The notes: generated from the letters alone by a model not told the origin. A stretch of DNA of 64,000 nucleotides from Mycolicibacter heraklionensis (GCF_019645815.1 NZ_CP080997.1:992001-1056000), one strand, 5' to 3'. Shown: positions 9,184 to 17,979, numbered from the stretch's first letter. Program-made: numbers and translations.

Positions 9184-9213
9184 AAGCTAAATGAGCTACT
9201 TAACAACGCGCAA
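9184..9213 (-). promoter_or_regulatory. Candidate promoter of PGRS-GH5 copy 2
   Basis: On the reverse strand TTGCGC (9213-9208), an 18-bp spacer and TAGCTT (9189-9184) repeat the arrangement found ahead of copy 1. The transcript would begin about 45 nt before the ATG at 9131, and the leader also keeps the GGGAAGGG ribosome-binding region. Confidence 0.5.
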
Positions 9214-9339
9214 GGGTGCGGCGGAAAAGGATTGCGATTCGGTCGCCGGCCAAGGCGTCCAGAAGGGTGCTCGGGCAGCGATTACCTGGGTTTATAGCTG
9301 GTGGACGCGCTGGGGCGCCGTCGTGGGCGAGATCGCGCG

Positions 9340-9368
9340 ATAGTTCGCGACGACAACTATTTCGTCAA
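9340..9368 (-). promoter_or_regulatory. Second promoter-like element with 6-bp inverted repeat
   Basis: On the reverse strand TTGACG (9368-9363) and AACTAT (9345-9340) are separated by exactly 17 bp, a good -35/-10 layout. The -10-like hexamer is also one arm of an inverted repeat ATAGTT-9 bp-AACTAT (9340-9360), so a dimeric regulator bound there would cover the promoter. If used, it gives a leader of about 200 nt for PGRS-GH5 copy 2. Support is by eye only. Confidence 0.3.
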
Positions 9369-9374
9369 TCCCGA

Positions 9375-9521
9375 TCAGCACTGCGTCGCGGCGCGAATCC
9401 ACTGGCGGCGGGCGTCGCTCTGCCCGGCTTCGGATGCTGCGGCGCGAAGCAGGCGAACAACCCGCTGGCGGTCGATGTGACCGGTTCTCGGCTCGGCCGG
9501 CAAGTACGTTTGCGTCTTCAT
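9375..9521 (-). CDS. Possible 48-residue small protein
   Basis: The 550-bp gap between the glycosidase (start 9131) and the oxidoreductase (end 9682) has no long gene. On the reverse strand an ATG at 9521, preceded by GGGAG at a plausible ribosome-binding distance, opens a 48-codon frame. It begins MKTQTYLPAEPRTGHIDRQR and ends ...QWIRAATQC. It is arginine- and alanine-rich, has no signal peptide or membrane segment, and I do not recognise it. It could be a small regulator or chance. The overlapping 127-codon forward-strand frame in the same gap looks like a shadow. Confidence 0.3.
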   Translation of the reverse strand: MKTQTYLPAEPRTGHIDRQRVVRLLRAAASEAGQSDARRQWIRAATQC

Positions 9522-9681
9522 GTCACTACTCCCTGCAGGTCACACAATGAGAACTGCAGTACCCGACCGCCACCGGCGGTCAGTGCACGTACTCATTAAC
9601 GCCAGCGGCGACGGAATGTATCCCGATTTACCCGGGCGAAACAGTGAGTGTGGACACGTCCGGCCGCGGACGTGACGGGGT

Positions 9682-10554
9682 TCACCCTGCCTTGGCGATG
9701 ACGTGCTCGGCGAACCGCTCCAGGTTGCGGATCTTGGTGTCCAACGGCTCGGTGTCGTCGCCGACGATGTAGGGCACCCGGAAGCCGACGATGACGTCGG
9801 TGACGCCCTTGTCCTCCAGGCGCTTGATGCCGTCGAGGGTGAATCCGTCGACCGAGATCACGTGGATTTCGAACGGGTCGTCGGCGCGGCCTTCCTCCTC
9901 GCGGAGCTGCTTGAGTCGGGTGATCAGCCCGTCGAGCTCGGCCGGGTCGCCACCGCCGTGCATCCAGCCGTCGTGCCGGGCCGCGCGCCGCAGCGCGGCT
10001 TCGGCGTGGCCACCGATCAGGATCGGGATCGGCTGCGACGGCGCCGGGGTCATCTTGGTCTTGGGGATGTCGTAGAACTCGCCGTGGAACTCGAAGTAGT
10101 CGCCGGTGGTGAGCCCCTGGATGATCTCGATGCACTCGTCCATCCGCTTGCCGCGGCGGGCGAACGGCACCCCCATCAACTCGTAGTCCTCCGGCCACGG
10201 GCTGGTGCCCACGCCCAGGGCCAGCCGGTTGTCGATCATCGCGGCCAGCGAGCCGGCCTGCTTGGCGACCAATGCCGGCGGGCGGATCGGCAGCTTGACC
10301 ACGAACGGGGTGAACCGCAGCGTGCTGGTGACCGCGCCCAGCGCGGCGATCAAGACGAAGGTCTCGATGAAGGCCTTGCCGTCCAAGAATTCCCGATTGC
10401 CGTCGGGCGTGTAGGGGTATTTGGAGTCCGATTCGAACGGGTAGGCGATGCTGTCCGGGATCGTCATGCTGTGGTACCCGGCGGCCTCGGCGGCCTTGGC
10501 GAGCGGAATGTAATAGCTCGGGTCGGTCATCGCTTCGGCGTAGGTGAACCGCAC
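9682..10554 (-). CDS. LLM-class F420-dependent oxidoreductase
   Basis: A 290-residue luciferase-like monooxygenase-fold protein that probably uses coenzyme F420, as most mycobacterial members do; the substrate is unknown. Typical features are MRFTYAEAMTDPSYYIPLAKAAE at the start of the TIM barrel, the segment RLALGVGTSPWPEDYELMGV near residue 130, and PIPILIGGHAEAALRRAARHDGW in the second half. No signal peptide or membrane segment is seen. The position matches Rv0940c, which makes it a core gene lying inside the accessory island. It shares orientation with the DUF4873 and diiron genes further right, but an 84-bp gap separates them. Confidence 0.88.
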   Translation of the reverse strand: MRFTYAEAMTDPSYYIPLAKAAEAAGYHSMTIPDSIAYPFESDSKYPYTPDGNREFLDGKAFIETFVLIAALGAVTSTLRFTPFVVKLPIRPPALVAKQAGSLAAMIDNRLALGVGTSPWPEDYELMGVPFARRGKRMDECIEIIQGLTTGDYFEFHGEFYDIPKTKMTPAPSQPIPILIGGHAEAALRRAARHDGWMHGGGDPAELDGLITRLKQLREEEGRADDPFEIHVISVDGFTLDGIKRLEDKGVTDVIVGFRVPYIVGDDTEPLDTKIRNLERFAEHVIAKAG

Positions 10555-10638
10555 GTCGTCTCCTCGGTCTTTAGGTGCTGGGGCGCTGTTCTCTGCATAG
10601 CAGACTCGCCCGTGTCGACCCGAGTGGGGGAGTGCGAA

Positions 10639-11355
10639 TCACATGCGGGGCGGCATCGCGATCTCGACATCCTCCAACGGGAATGGCGGGTAACCGGCGG
10701 CGCCGATCACGGTCAGCGTGCCCCACGGCGTCCGCTCCGCGACGCGCCCCTGCGCGGTGTGCTCGCCAATCCGGATGCTGACCTTGGAGCCGGTGACGCT
10801 CCCGCTCGGTAGGTCCGTGAAAAACATTCCCTGCCAATGATATTGGCCATCGATCGGATCGAAGTGGCCAGTCAGGCGGACTCGCGTCGGATACTCCTCA
10901 CCGTTGTGGGTGAGAACCGCTGGCCCGTCGTAGGTTTCGTCGTCGACGCCCAGCGATCCGGTGAGGTAAAACCGGGAGATCCCCCGGGTCGGCAGCAGTC
11001 GATGCACCCGCAGCCGTGGCGAGCGAGACTCGATCCGGCTGGCTCCGCTGCGCCGTAGGGCATCGATGAGCCGGGCCACATACCGGGCCTGCCGGCGGGT
11101 GTGCGGGCCGGGGACCTGGAATCGGTTGGGGACGCCATGCCTGGCGACGGCGTCGTCGGTGGAGGCGGCGGTCCCGATCAGGGTGCGGGCGGTGAGCTCT
11201 TGCCCGTCGGCGGTGGTCACCGTCCAGGTGTCGGTGGCGCTGTCGAATCGGGTGGTCACGTTCGCCGGATCGACGGCGCGGACGCCGTCGATCAACCCGT
11301 GCAGGAGCGCCGGGTCGCCCAGCACCACCACGTCGAGGACGCCGTTGCGGCTCAC
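10639..11355 (-). CDS. DUF4873-domain protein coupled to diiron oxygenase
   Basis: The start is a GTG at 11355 that overlaps the TGA of the diiron oxygenase gene by 4 bp (GTGA), so translation is probably coupled; the protein has 238 residues. The C-terminal part from about residue 150 (YDGPAVLTHNGEEYPTRV, then LTGHFDPIDGQYHWQGMFF) matches the actinobacterial DUF4873 family. In other proteins that domain follows a flavin monooxygenase. The N-terminal part (VLDVVVLGDPALLHGLIDG, then VTTADGQELTARTLIGT) looks like a remnant or miniature of such a flavoprotein module, although no dinucleotide-binding GxGxxG is seen. Function is unknown; a partner or accessory role to the oxygenase is inferred from coupling. 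Confidence 0.75.
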   Translation of the reverse strand: MSRNGVLDVVVLGDPALLHGLIDGVRAVDPANVTTRFDSATDTWTVTTADGQELTARTLIGTAASTDDAVARHGVPNRFQVPGPHTRRQARYVARLIDALRRSGASRIESRSPRLRVHRLLPTRGISRFYLTGSLGVDDETYDGPAVLTHNGEEYPTRVRLTGHFDPIDGQYHWQGMFFTDLPSGSVTGSKVSIRIGEHTAQGRVAERTPWGTLTVIGAAGYPPFPLEDVEIAMPPRM

Positions 11356-12254
11356 AGGAATCCGGCCCGCCGCCACATCCGCCGGGCCAGCCCGCCCATC
11401 AGTCCGACTTCGGTGAAGAACGCGGCCAGCGGCGCGAATGACGAGCGGGAAGCCGCATGGAAGTGCGGGTTGGCCCGCGCCACCCGGCGAGCTTCGCGGC
11501 CGTCCAGCCCGACCCGGTTGTAGACCACCGGCAAAGTGAACAGGTGGCGGTAGAACGGTCCGCCGACACCCTGCAGGTTTGCCAACAGCACACGCCGGTA
11601 GCGGGGCATCCCCGGGACGCTGCGCCGCAGACCATCGCGGGCGTATTGGATGTGGCGGGCTTCCTCGGTGACATGGATGCGCATCACGCGCCGCACGATC
11701 GGCTGCAGGTCCGGGTCGTCGAGAATCTGGCGCTGCAGCGAGTCGAAGATCTCCTCGCCGACCAGCGCCGCTCCCCACAAGATGCTGCCGCGGAACAGGA
11801 AGGGCAGCGCGTTGATGACGATGCGCTGGTGCAGCCGCGGGCGGACCGGCACGCCGCCGATCCGGTCGATGGTCTTGCCGAACATCAGCATGTGGCGGGT
11901 CTCGTCGCCCAGTTCGGTCAGCGAATAGTGCGTGGTGCGCGCGGTGGGGTTCTTGTGCATCATGTCGCGCAGCAGCGCCTGGTTGAGGATGTTCTCGAAC
12001 CAGATGCCGGCGGACAGGACGTTGACCAGCTCTTGGCGGGACATCTCGATCTGCTGTTCGCGGGTCATTGCCTCCCACAGCGGCGTGCCGTAGAGGGTGC
12101 ACATCCGCGGCGGCAGGAAGAACTTGTCCTCCTCCAGCGGGGCATTCCAATCGATGTCGACGACCGGTGCGTAGGACTTTTTCACCGAGCCCTTCAGCAG
12201 ACGCTCGGCAAATTCCTCCCGGGTCGGTTCGCTCGGCCGCACCGCTGTGGTCAT
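11352..12254 (-). CDS. AurF-type diiron oxygenase
   Basis: A 300-residue member of the AurF / p-aminobenzoate N-oxygenase-like diiron family. These ferritin-like four-helix proteins oxidise amines or other substrates with a carboxylate-bridged iron pair. Candidate metal ligands are visible in order: the Glu of WFENILNQALLRD, ExxxH in TELGDETRHMLMFG, the Glu of LVGEEIFD, and HVTEEARHIQYARD with the second ExxxH. The ATG at 12254 has GAAGGG upstream; a 20-codon in-frame extension to 12314 lacks such a signal. It forms a two-gene unit with the DUF4873 gene and is divergent from a LAL regulator, so that regulator may control it (inference). Confidence 0.85.
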   Translation of the reverse strand: MTTAVRPSEPTREEFAERLLKGSVKKSYAPVVDIDWNAPLEEDKFFLPPRMCTLYGTPLWEAMTREQQIEMSRQELVNVLSAGIWFENILNQALLRDMMHKNPTARTTHYSLTELGDETRHMLMFGKTIDRIGGVPVRPRLHQRIVINALPFLFRGSILWGAALVGEEIFDSLQRQILDDPDLQPIVRRVMRIHVTEEARHIQYARDGLRRSVPGMPRYRRVLLANLQGVGGPFYRHLFTLPVVYNRVGLDGREARRVARANPHFHAASRSSFAPLAAFFTEVGLMGGLARRMWRRAGFL

Positions 12255-12314
12255 GACGGAAATCCCTTCTCGCTCGGACTTGTAAAAGCTAGGAGCCATA
12301 CCAAGGCATGTCAA

Positions 12315-12343
12315 TACCGACGGTACCGGATACTTCCGGTACC
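12315..12343. promoter_or_regulatory. Nested palindromic operator between diiron oxygenase and LAL regulator
   Basis: Two perfect inverted repeats lie side by side. TACCG-A-CGGTA spans 12315-12325. GGTACCGGA-TACT-TCCGGTACC (9-bp arms) spans 12322-12343. They share the TACCG/CGGTA unit and sit in the 151-bp divergent intergenic region, close to the oxygenase start. The arrangement suggests binding of one or two regulator dimers; the protein is not known. Confidence 0.6.
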
Positions 12344-12345
12344 TG

Positions 12346-12361
12346 TGTGACTTCCGTCACC
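12346..12361. promoter_or_regulatory. CRP-like (cAMP receptor protein) site
   Basis: TGTGA-CTTCCG-TCACC matches nine of ten specified positions of the mycobacterial CRP consensus TGTGA-N6-TCACA. It lies 2 bp from the nested palindromes and about 45 bp before the LAL regulator start. Matched by eye; no binding evidence. Confidence 0.45.
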
Positions 12362-12405
12362 GTTGCCTGGCGCGGGTTGCGGCCGTTCCTGCCAAAATTG
12401 TCGGC

Positions 12406-15150
12406 ATGCGTTCTGTGGGGGCGGACCGAAAGGCGGAGACAGCAGTTCTGACCGCCTTTCTTGAGCGCACGCTGTCCGAGCCGGGGGTGCTTCTGCTCGA
12501 AGGTGAAGCCGGTATCGGGAAGTCCACCCTGCTGTGGGAGACAGCGGAGACCGCAGCCGAGCGTGGTTGCGCGGTGCTCTCCGCGTCGGGCGCACCGGCC
12601 GAGGTCAGCTACGCCTATGCCGCGGTGGCCGATCTGCTGGCCGCCATCGATGTGCCGGAGGAGTTGCCGGAGGTCCAACGAGCGGCGCTGGGGCAGGTGT
12701 TGCTCGGTGGGGGCGACGGGCCGGCAGGCAACGAGCGGATGGTGGCCACCGCGTTTCTGGCGGTGATCCGCGCGTTGGGTTCGGAAGCACCGGTGTTGCT
12801 CTGCATCGACGACGTCCAGTGGTTGGACGCCTCCAGTCAGGCGGTGATCGGGTATGCCGCCCGACGGCTGCCCGGGCGGGCCGGGCTGCTGCTCGCGGTG
12901 CGGACCGACTCGGCGGACACCGTCGACATGAGTTGGCTGAGTGTTGCCCGCCCTGACAAGGTGGCACGTCTGCCGGTACTTCCGTTGAGTCTGGGCGGTG
13001 TGCACACTCTGGTGTCGGCGCGGCTGGGTCACACCTTGCCACGCCCGGCGATCACGCGGATTCACGAAATATCGGGCGGTAACCCGTTTTTCGCCCTGGA
13101 ACTGGCACGGTTCATCGCCGAGGCGCCGGACCAGGCCGACGTGCAACTGCCCGACAGTCTGGCGGCCCTGGTGCGTGACCGCATAGGGCAGCCCGACGAG
13201 GATGTCGCGGCGGTGTTGTTGGCCGCCGCCTGCGCTGCGCGGCCGACCGTGCAGCGAGTGGGCCTGGCCACCGATCTCAACCCAGATCGGGTCGTCGAAC
13301 TGATCGAATCCACTCAGGCACGACGGGTGGCCCAGATCGACGGCGGCCGGATCCGATTTCACCATCCACTGTTCGCCACGGGTGTCTGTAGTGCAGCCGG
13401 GGCGTCGGCGCGCCGCGCCATGCATCGTCGGTACAGCGAATTCGTACACGAGCCCGAGCTCAAGGCGCGGCACATGGCGTTGGCGGCGACCACCCACGAT
13501 CCGGACGCCGTGGAGGCGCTCGACGTGGCCGTTGAGTTCACCCGAACACGCGGTGCCCCAGCGGTTGCCGCCGAACTGATCGAATTGGCCATCAAACTCG
13601 GCGACGACACGCCGTCGCGGCGAATCCGGGCCGCTGAACAACACTTTCGTTCTGGAGCCGTCGCGGCGGCGCGCACCCACCTGCAGTCGATCCTGGACGG
13701 GGCAGAGTCTTCGAGCGAGTTGCGCTGTACGGCGTTGATTGCGATAGCCGCCCTCACCGGTTACGAAGGCAGCTTGGTGGTGGCCGCGGATCTGTTGACT
13801 CAGGCTATCGACCAAGCTGCCGACAATCCCCTGCTGCAGCTTCAAGCCCGACTGCTGATGGTGCCGGTGGCGAGGGTGATCGGCAACGCCAAGGATGCCG
13901 TTGAACTCGCGAATACCGCTGTGGCGCAAGCTGATCAGATCGGCATCGCCGGATTGCGCAGCCAGGCATTGACGATTCAGGCCGTGGTGCGCTTCTGGTT
14001 CGGGCAGGGACTGGATCCGGACGCCCTGCGGCTGGCGGTGGATTCCGAGGACCCTGCCGGCGTTCCGGCGGCGATGTACCGCGCCGGCGTCGTCGCGCCG
14101 GTAATTCGTTCCTGGGCTGGGGAACTCGACGACGCTCCCGGGCAGATTCGCGCTCTGCGGCAGCGGCTTGCCGAAGGCGGGACCGAGACCGACATCCTCT
14201 GGATGGACGACTACGCCGCGATGGTCGAACTGTGGCTGGGTCACTATGCCGAGGCGGGAGTCATTGCTGACGAGGCCGTGCAGCGCGCCGAGCTAATGGG
14301 CACCAAGATGGTGCTGGTCTGCGCGTGGGCACGTCAGGCATGGGTGGCCGCCTACGCCGGGCGTGTCGATGACGCCCGCTCGATTGCGCGCGCGGCTATG
14401 GACGCGGCCCGCGTCATCGGCGACGCGATGCACACGTCGTCGGCGACGGCGGCGTGCGCGTTTCTCGAGGTGTCGCTCGGCGATCACGCTGCCGCGATCA
14501 AACTGCTGGAGCCGCTGCTGGCCTCGTTCGATCCCGAGCACGGCACCGAGATCGTTGTCGGATCCCACCTGCCTGACGCCGTGGAGGCGCTGACCGCGTT
14601 CGGGCGGCTGGATGAGGCCGAGCCGCTGGTCGCGGCGCTGGAGCGTAACGGAACCCGCCTCGATCGACCATGGATGCTGGCAACGGGTGCCCGCGGCCGC
14701 AGTCATCTGTTGGCCGCGCGCGGTGAGCTCGATGCCGCTGAACTGGCCGCTGAGCAGGCGATGGTTCACCATGAACGGCTGCCGATGCCGTTCGAGAAGG
14801 CGCGGACTCAGCTGTTGTTGGGGCAGGTGCAGCGTCGGCGCCGGCGCCGGCAGGCCTCGGAGGCGACTCTGCGCGCGGCGCTGGAGACCTTCGAGTCGTT
14901 GGGGGCGCCGTTATGGGTGCAGCGCGCCCGGGCCGAGTTGGCGCGGCTGATCAGTTCGGCTCCGGGTGGTGGACTGACGCCCGCTGAGCATCGTGTCGCG
15001 GAGCTGGCCTCAGCCGGACTGTCCAACAAGCAGATCGCCGCCGAGTTGTTCATCGCGCCCAAGACGGTGGAGACGACTCTGAGCAGCGTGTACCGCAAGC
15101 TCGGCATCCGGTCCCGGGGCGGCCTGTTCGCGGCACTCAACCCCGGGTGA
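12406..15150 (+). CDS. LAL-family (large ATP-binding LuxR) transcriptional regulator 1
   Basis: A 914-residue MalT-like regulator. At the N-terminus is an AAA/STAND-type ATPase with Walker A LEGEAGIGKST (about 31-41) and Walker B VLLCIDDVQWLD (about 128-139). A long alpha-helical, TPR-like middle region probably senses a ligand or protein. The C-terminal LuxR/GerE helix-turn-helix (about 854-914) reads LTPAEHRVAELASAGLSNKQ and continues to KLGIRSRGG. No cyclase domain is present, unlike several M. tuberculosis LuxR regulators. The ATG at 12406 starts close to the ATPase; I see no clear Shine-Dalgarno sequence, so a leaderless start is possible. It is divergent from the diiron oxygenase and is followed after 75 bp by a close paralogue. 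Confidence 0.9.
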   Translation: MRSVGADRKAETAVLTAFLERTLSEPGVLLLEGEAGIGKSTLLWETAETAAERGCAVLSASGAPAEVSYAYAAVADLLAAIDVPEELPEVQRAALGQVLLGGGDGPAGNERMVATAFLAVIRALGSEAPVLLCIDDVQWLDASSQAVIGYAARRLPGRAGLLLAVRTDSADTVDMSWLSVARPDKVARLPVLPLSLGGVHTLVSARLGHTLPRPAITRIHEISGGNPFFALELARFIAEAPDQADVQLPDSLAALVRDRIGQPDEDVAAVLLAAACAARPTVQRVGLATDLNPDRVVELIESTQARRVAQIDGGRIRFHHPLFATGVCSAAGASARRAMHRRYSEFVHEPELKARHMALAATTHDPDAVEALDVAVEFTRTRGAPAVAAELIELAIKLGDDTPSRRIRAAEQHFRSGAVAAARTHLQSILDGAESSSELRCTALIAIAALTGYEGSLVVAADLLTQAIDQAADNPLLQLQARLLMVPVARVIGNAKDAVELANTAVAQADQIGIAGLRSQALTIQAVVRFWFGQGLDPDALRLAVDSEDPAGVPAAMYRAGVVAPVIRSWAGELDDAPGQIRALRQRLAEGGTETDILWMDDYAAMVELWLGHYAEAGVIADEAVQRAELMGTKMVLVCAWARQAWVAAYAGRVDDARSIARAAMDAARVIGDAMHTSSATAACAFLEVSLGDHAAAIKLLEPLLASFDPEHGTEIVVGSHLPDAVEALTAFGRLDEAEPLVAALERNGTRLDRPWMLATGARGRSHLLAARGELDAAELAAEQAMVHHERLPMPFEKARTQLLLGQVQRRRRRRQASEATLRAALETFESLGAPLWVQRARAELARLISSAPGGGLTPAEHRVAELASAGLSNKQIAAELFIAPKTVETTLSSVYRKLGIRSRGGLFAALNPG

Positions 15151-15225
15151 CAGCCCGCGATGTGAAATACGCAGACTCTCAGCTTTTCGGGATTTACCTG
15201 ACATAAACCGGGCAAAATACTGGCT

Positions 15226-17979
15226 GTGGTTTCAGGTTTGGTGGCTCGCAACTCGGAGTCGGCGGCGGTGCGCGACTTCCTGGAGCGTGCGTTGGGCGAA
15301 CCCACCATCCTGGTGGTCGAGGGTGAAGCGGGTATCGGCAAGTCCACCATCCTGTCGGACGCCACCCAGGCCGCATCGGCACGCGGGTTCCGGGTGCTCT
15401 CCGCTTCGGGGGCCCCAGCCGAGGTCAGCTATGCCTACGCCGCGGTGGCTGATCTGTTGGCCTTCGTCGACGGCCCGGTGTTGGCTGAACTGCCTGAGGC
15501 GCAGCGCGCCGCGCTTGAGCACGTTCTGCTTGGTGGCAGCGACGGGCCCGCCGGCAACGAGCGGATGGTGGCCTCCGCGTTCCTGGCCGTGATCCGCCGG
15601 TTGAGTTCGGACAGGCCGGTCTTGCTCTGCATCGACGACACTCAGTGGTTGGACGCCTCCAGTCGGGCGGTGATCGGGTTCGCGGCACGACGGCTCACCG
15701 GCTGCACCGGGCTGATTGTCGCCGTTCGGACCGGTGTGGCGGACTCCGTCGACATGAGCTGGCTGAGCGCTTCGCGCCCCGACATGATCACGCATCTACC
15801 GGTAGCTCCGCTGCCCCTGGGCGGCGTGCACGCTCTGGTGTCGGCACGGCTGGGTCACGCCTTGCCGCGCCCGGTGATCACTCGGATTTACGAAATATCT
15901 GGTGGCAACCCGTTTTTCGCACTCGAGCTGGCGCGGTTCATCGCCGAGGACCCGGCCCGGGCGGCGGGTGGTCTGCCCGACACGCTCGCCGCGCTGGTGC
16001 ACGACCACATCGCTGACCTCGACGAGGAGGTCGGCGCGGTGCTGCTGGCCGCCGCGTGTGCCGCGTCGCCGACCGTGCAGCGGGTCGGTAAGGCCGTCGG
16101 TATCACGCCCGAGCGGGTGGTGGAGGTGGTCGAATCCGGACAGGCCGGCGGGGTGGCCGAGGTCGACGGTGACCGAGTCCGGTTCCGCCATCCGTTGTTC
16201 GCCTCCGGTGTCTACAGTTCGGCCGGACCGGCTGCGCGCCGGGTGATACATCGGCGACTGGCTGGCATCGTTGAGGAACCCGAGCTGACGGCCCGGCATC
16301 TGGCGTTGGCGGCGACCACCAGTGATCCGGACACCCTGGCAGCCCTTGATGCCGGGGTCGAGGCCACCGTGGCGCGCGGCGCACCGGCGGTGGCTGCCGA
16401 GTTGTTGGAGCTGGCCATCAAACTCGGCGACGACACTCCCCTTCGGCGGATGCGGGCCGCCGAACAGCACTTCCGTTCCGGTGCGGTCGCACCGGCACGC
16501 GCCCACCTGCAATCGACGTTGGATGCTTTGCCGGAGCCGAGCGGGTTGCGCTGCATGGCGTTGATCGCCCTGGCTGCCGTCACCGGCTACGACAGCAGTT
16601 TGTCGACCGCAGCGGATTTGCTGACCCAGGCCGTCGACCAAGCCGCCGATAACCCGGTGCTGCAGCTTCGCGCCAGATTGCTCCTGGTGCCGATCGTTGC
16701 GTTGACACGAAATCTGAAGGAATCCGTTGGCCAGGCCCGCATCACCGTGGCCCAAGCCGAGCAGCTTGGCATTCCCGCCCTGCACAGCCAGGCGTTGACG
16801 ACGCAGGCGATTGTCCGCTTCATGCACGGCCTCGGAGTGGACGAGGCAGCTCTGGAGCTGGCGCGGGATCTGGAAGATCCGGCCAGCAGTGCGGCAGTGG
16901 GCTACCACGCCAGCGCCGCCGCACCGGTGATTCGCTCCTGGACGGGGGACCTGGACGAGGCGCAGAAGCAGATCGGTGCCGTCCAGCAGCGGGTCCTCGC
17001 GACCGGGACCGAGATCGACATCCTCTGGGTCGCCGATCACGCCACCATGAATGAGCTGTGGTTGGGCCGTTACACCGAAGCGAGGGCTATCGCCGATGAG
17101 ACCGTGCGGCGCGCCGAGCAGATGGGCGCCAAGATGGTGCTGGTGTTCGCGTGGGCCCGTCAGGCTGCCGTGGCCGCCCATACCGGATGCGTCAACGATG
17201 CTCGCTCGGCCGCGCATTCGGCGATCGATATGGCCCGTGCCGTCGGAGATGTGATGAACGCGGCTTCGGCGACGGCGACCCTGGGATTTCTTGAGGTGTC
17301 ATTGGGTGATTTCGCAGCAGCGGTCACGGTGTTGGAGCCGCTGTTGGCCGCGTTCGACCCGGACCATGACACCGAGATCACGATCGGGGGCTATCTTCCC
17401 GATGCGATCGAGGCGTTGACCGCGTTGGGGCGCCTCGATCAGGCCGAACCGCTGGTCGCCGCCCTGGAATGTAACGGCGTTCGCCACGACCGGCCGTGGA
17501 TGTTGGCCGTCGGCGCCCGGGGGCGGGCTCACCTGCTGGCCGCCCGGGGTGAATTGGAGGCCGCTGAGAAGGCCGCCGAGGACGCCCTGGCACACCATGA
17601 CCGGCTGCCGATGCCCTTCGAGCTGGCCCGCTCCCAGCTGGTGCTGGGTGCGCTGCAGCGTCGGCGCCGCCGTAAGCAGGCCGCCGAGGCGACGCTGCGG
17701 GAGGCGCTGGACACCTTCGAACGTATCGGCGCGCCGCTGTGGGCGGATCGGACGCGGGCGGAGGTGGCGCGCCTGGCGGGCCCGGTCGGTGCGGGGGCCG
17801 GGCTGACCGCCGCCGAGCGGCGCGTCGCCGAGCTGGCGGCGGTCGGATTGTCGAACAAGCAGATCGCCGCCGAGTTGTTCATTGCCGCCAAGACGGTGGA
17901 GATGAATCTGTCCAGCGTGTACCGCAAGCTGGGGATCCGTTCCCGCGCCGGATTGTCCGCCGCGCTCAGCCCAGGGTGA
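15226..17979 (+). CDS. LAL-family transcriptional regulator 2
   Basis: A 917-residue paralogue of the preceding gene that can be aligned over almost its full length, so the pair is a tandem duplication. Walker A is VEGEAGIGKST (about 31-41) and Walker B is VLLCIDDTQWLD. A helical TPR-like middle follows, and the C-terminal LuxR helix-turn-helix contains LTAAERRVAELAAVGLSNKQ and KLGIRSRAG. The recognition helix (IAAELFIAAKTVEMNLSSVY) differs from copy 1 by only a few residues (PKTVETTL becomes AKTVEMNL), so the two may bind related DNA sites. The start is GTG at 15226. No target gene is adjacent except small proteins downstream, which may be co-transcribed. Confidence 0.9.
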   Translation: MVSGLVARNSESAAVRDFLERALGEPTILVVEGEAGIGKSTILSDATQAASARGFRVLSASGAPAEVSYAYAAVADLLAFVDGPVLAELPEAQRAALEHVLLGGSDGPAGNERMVASAFLAVIRRLSSDRPVLLCIDDTQWLDASSRAVIGFAARRLTGCTGLIVAVRTGVADSVDMSWLSASRPDMITHLPVAPLPLGGVHALVSARLGHALPRPVITRIYEISGGNPFFALELARFIAEDPARAAGGLPDTLAALVHDHIADLDEEVGAVLLAAACAASPTVQRVGKAVGITPERVVEVVESGQAGGVAEVDGDRVRFRHPLFASGVYSSAGPAARRVIHRRLAGIVEEPELTARHLALAATTSDPDTLAALDAGVEATVARGAPAVAAELLELAIKLGDDTPLRRMRAAEQHFRSGAVAPARAHLQSTLDALPEPSGLRCMALIALAAVTGYDSSLSTAADLLTQAVDQAADNPVLQLRARLLLVPIVALTRNLKESVGQARITVAQAEQLGIPALHSQALTTQAIVRFMHGLGVDEAALELARDLEDPASSAAVGYHASAAAPVIRSWTGDLDEAQKQIGAVQQRVLATGTEIDILWVADHATMNELWLGRYTEARAIADETVRRAEQMGAKMVLVFAWARQAAVAAHTGCVNDARSAAHSAIDMARAVGDVMNAASATATLGFLEVSLGDFAAAVTVLEPLLAAFDPDHDTEITIGGYLPDAIEALTALGRLDQAEPLVAALECNGVRHDRPWMLAVGARGRAHLLAARGELEAAEKAAEDALAHHDRLPMPFELARSQLVLGALQRRRRRKQAAEATLREALDTFERIGAPLWADRTRAEVARLAGPVGAGAGLTAAERRVAELAAVGLSNKQIAAELFIAAKTVEMNLSSVYRKLGIRSRAGLSAALSPG

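Noticed and set aside
9216..9599. Forward-strand 127-codon frame in the gap upstream of the PGRS-GH5 pair
   Set aside because: Composition is arginine-rich and typical of GC-rich noncoding frames; no ribosome-binding site or recognisable domain. It overlaps the better-supported reverse small frame and promoter signals.
10639..12150. 503-codon reading of the DUF4873 frame extending through the diiron oxygenase gene
   Set aside because: The first half is a shadow of the diiron gene in another frame; the GTG at 11355 in the GTGA overlap is the natural start.
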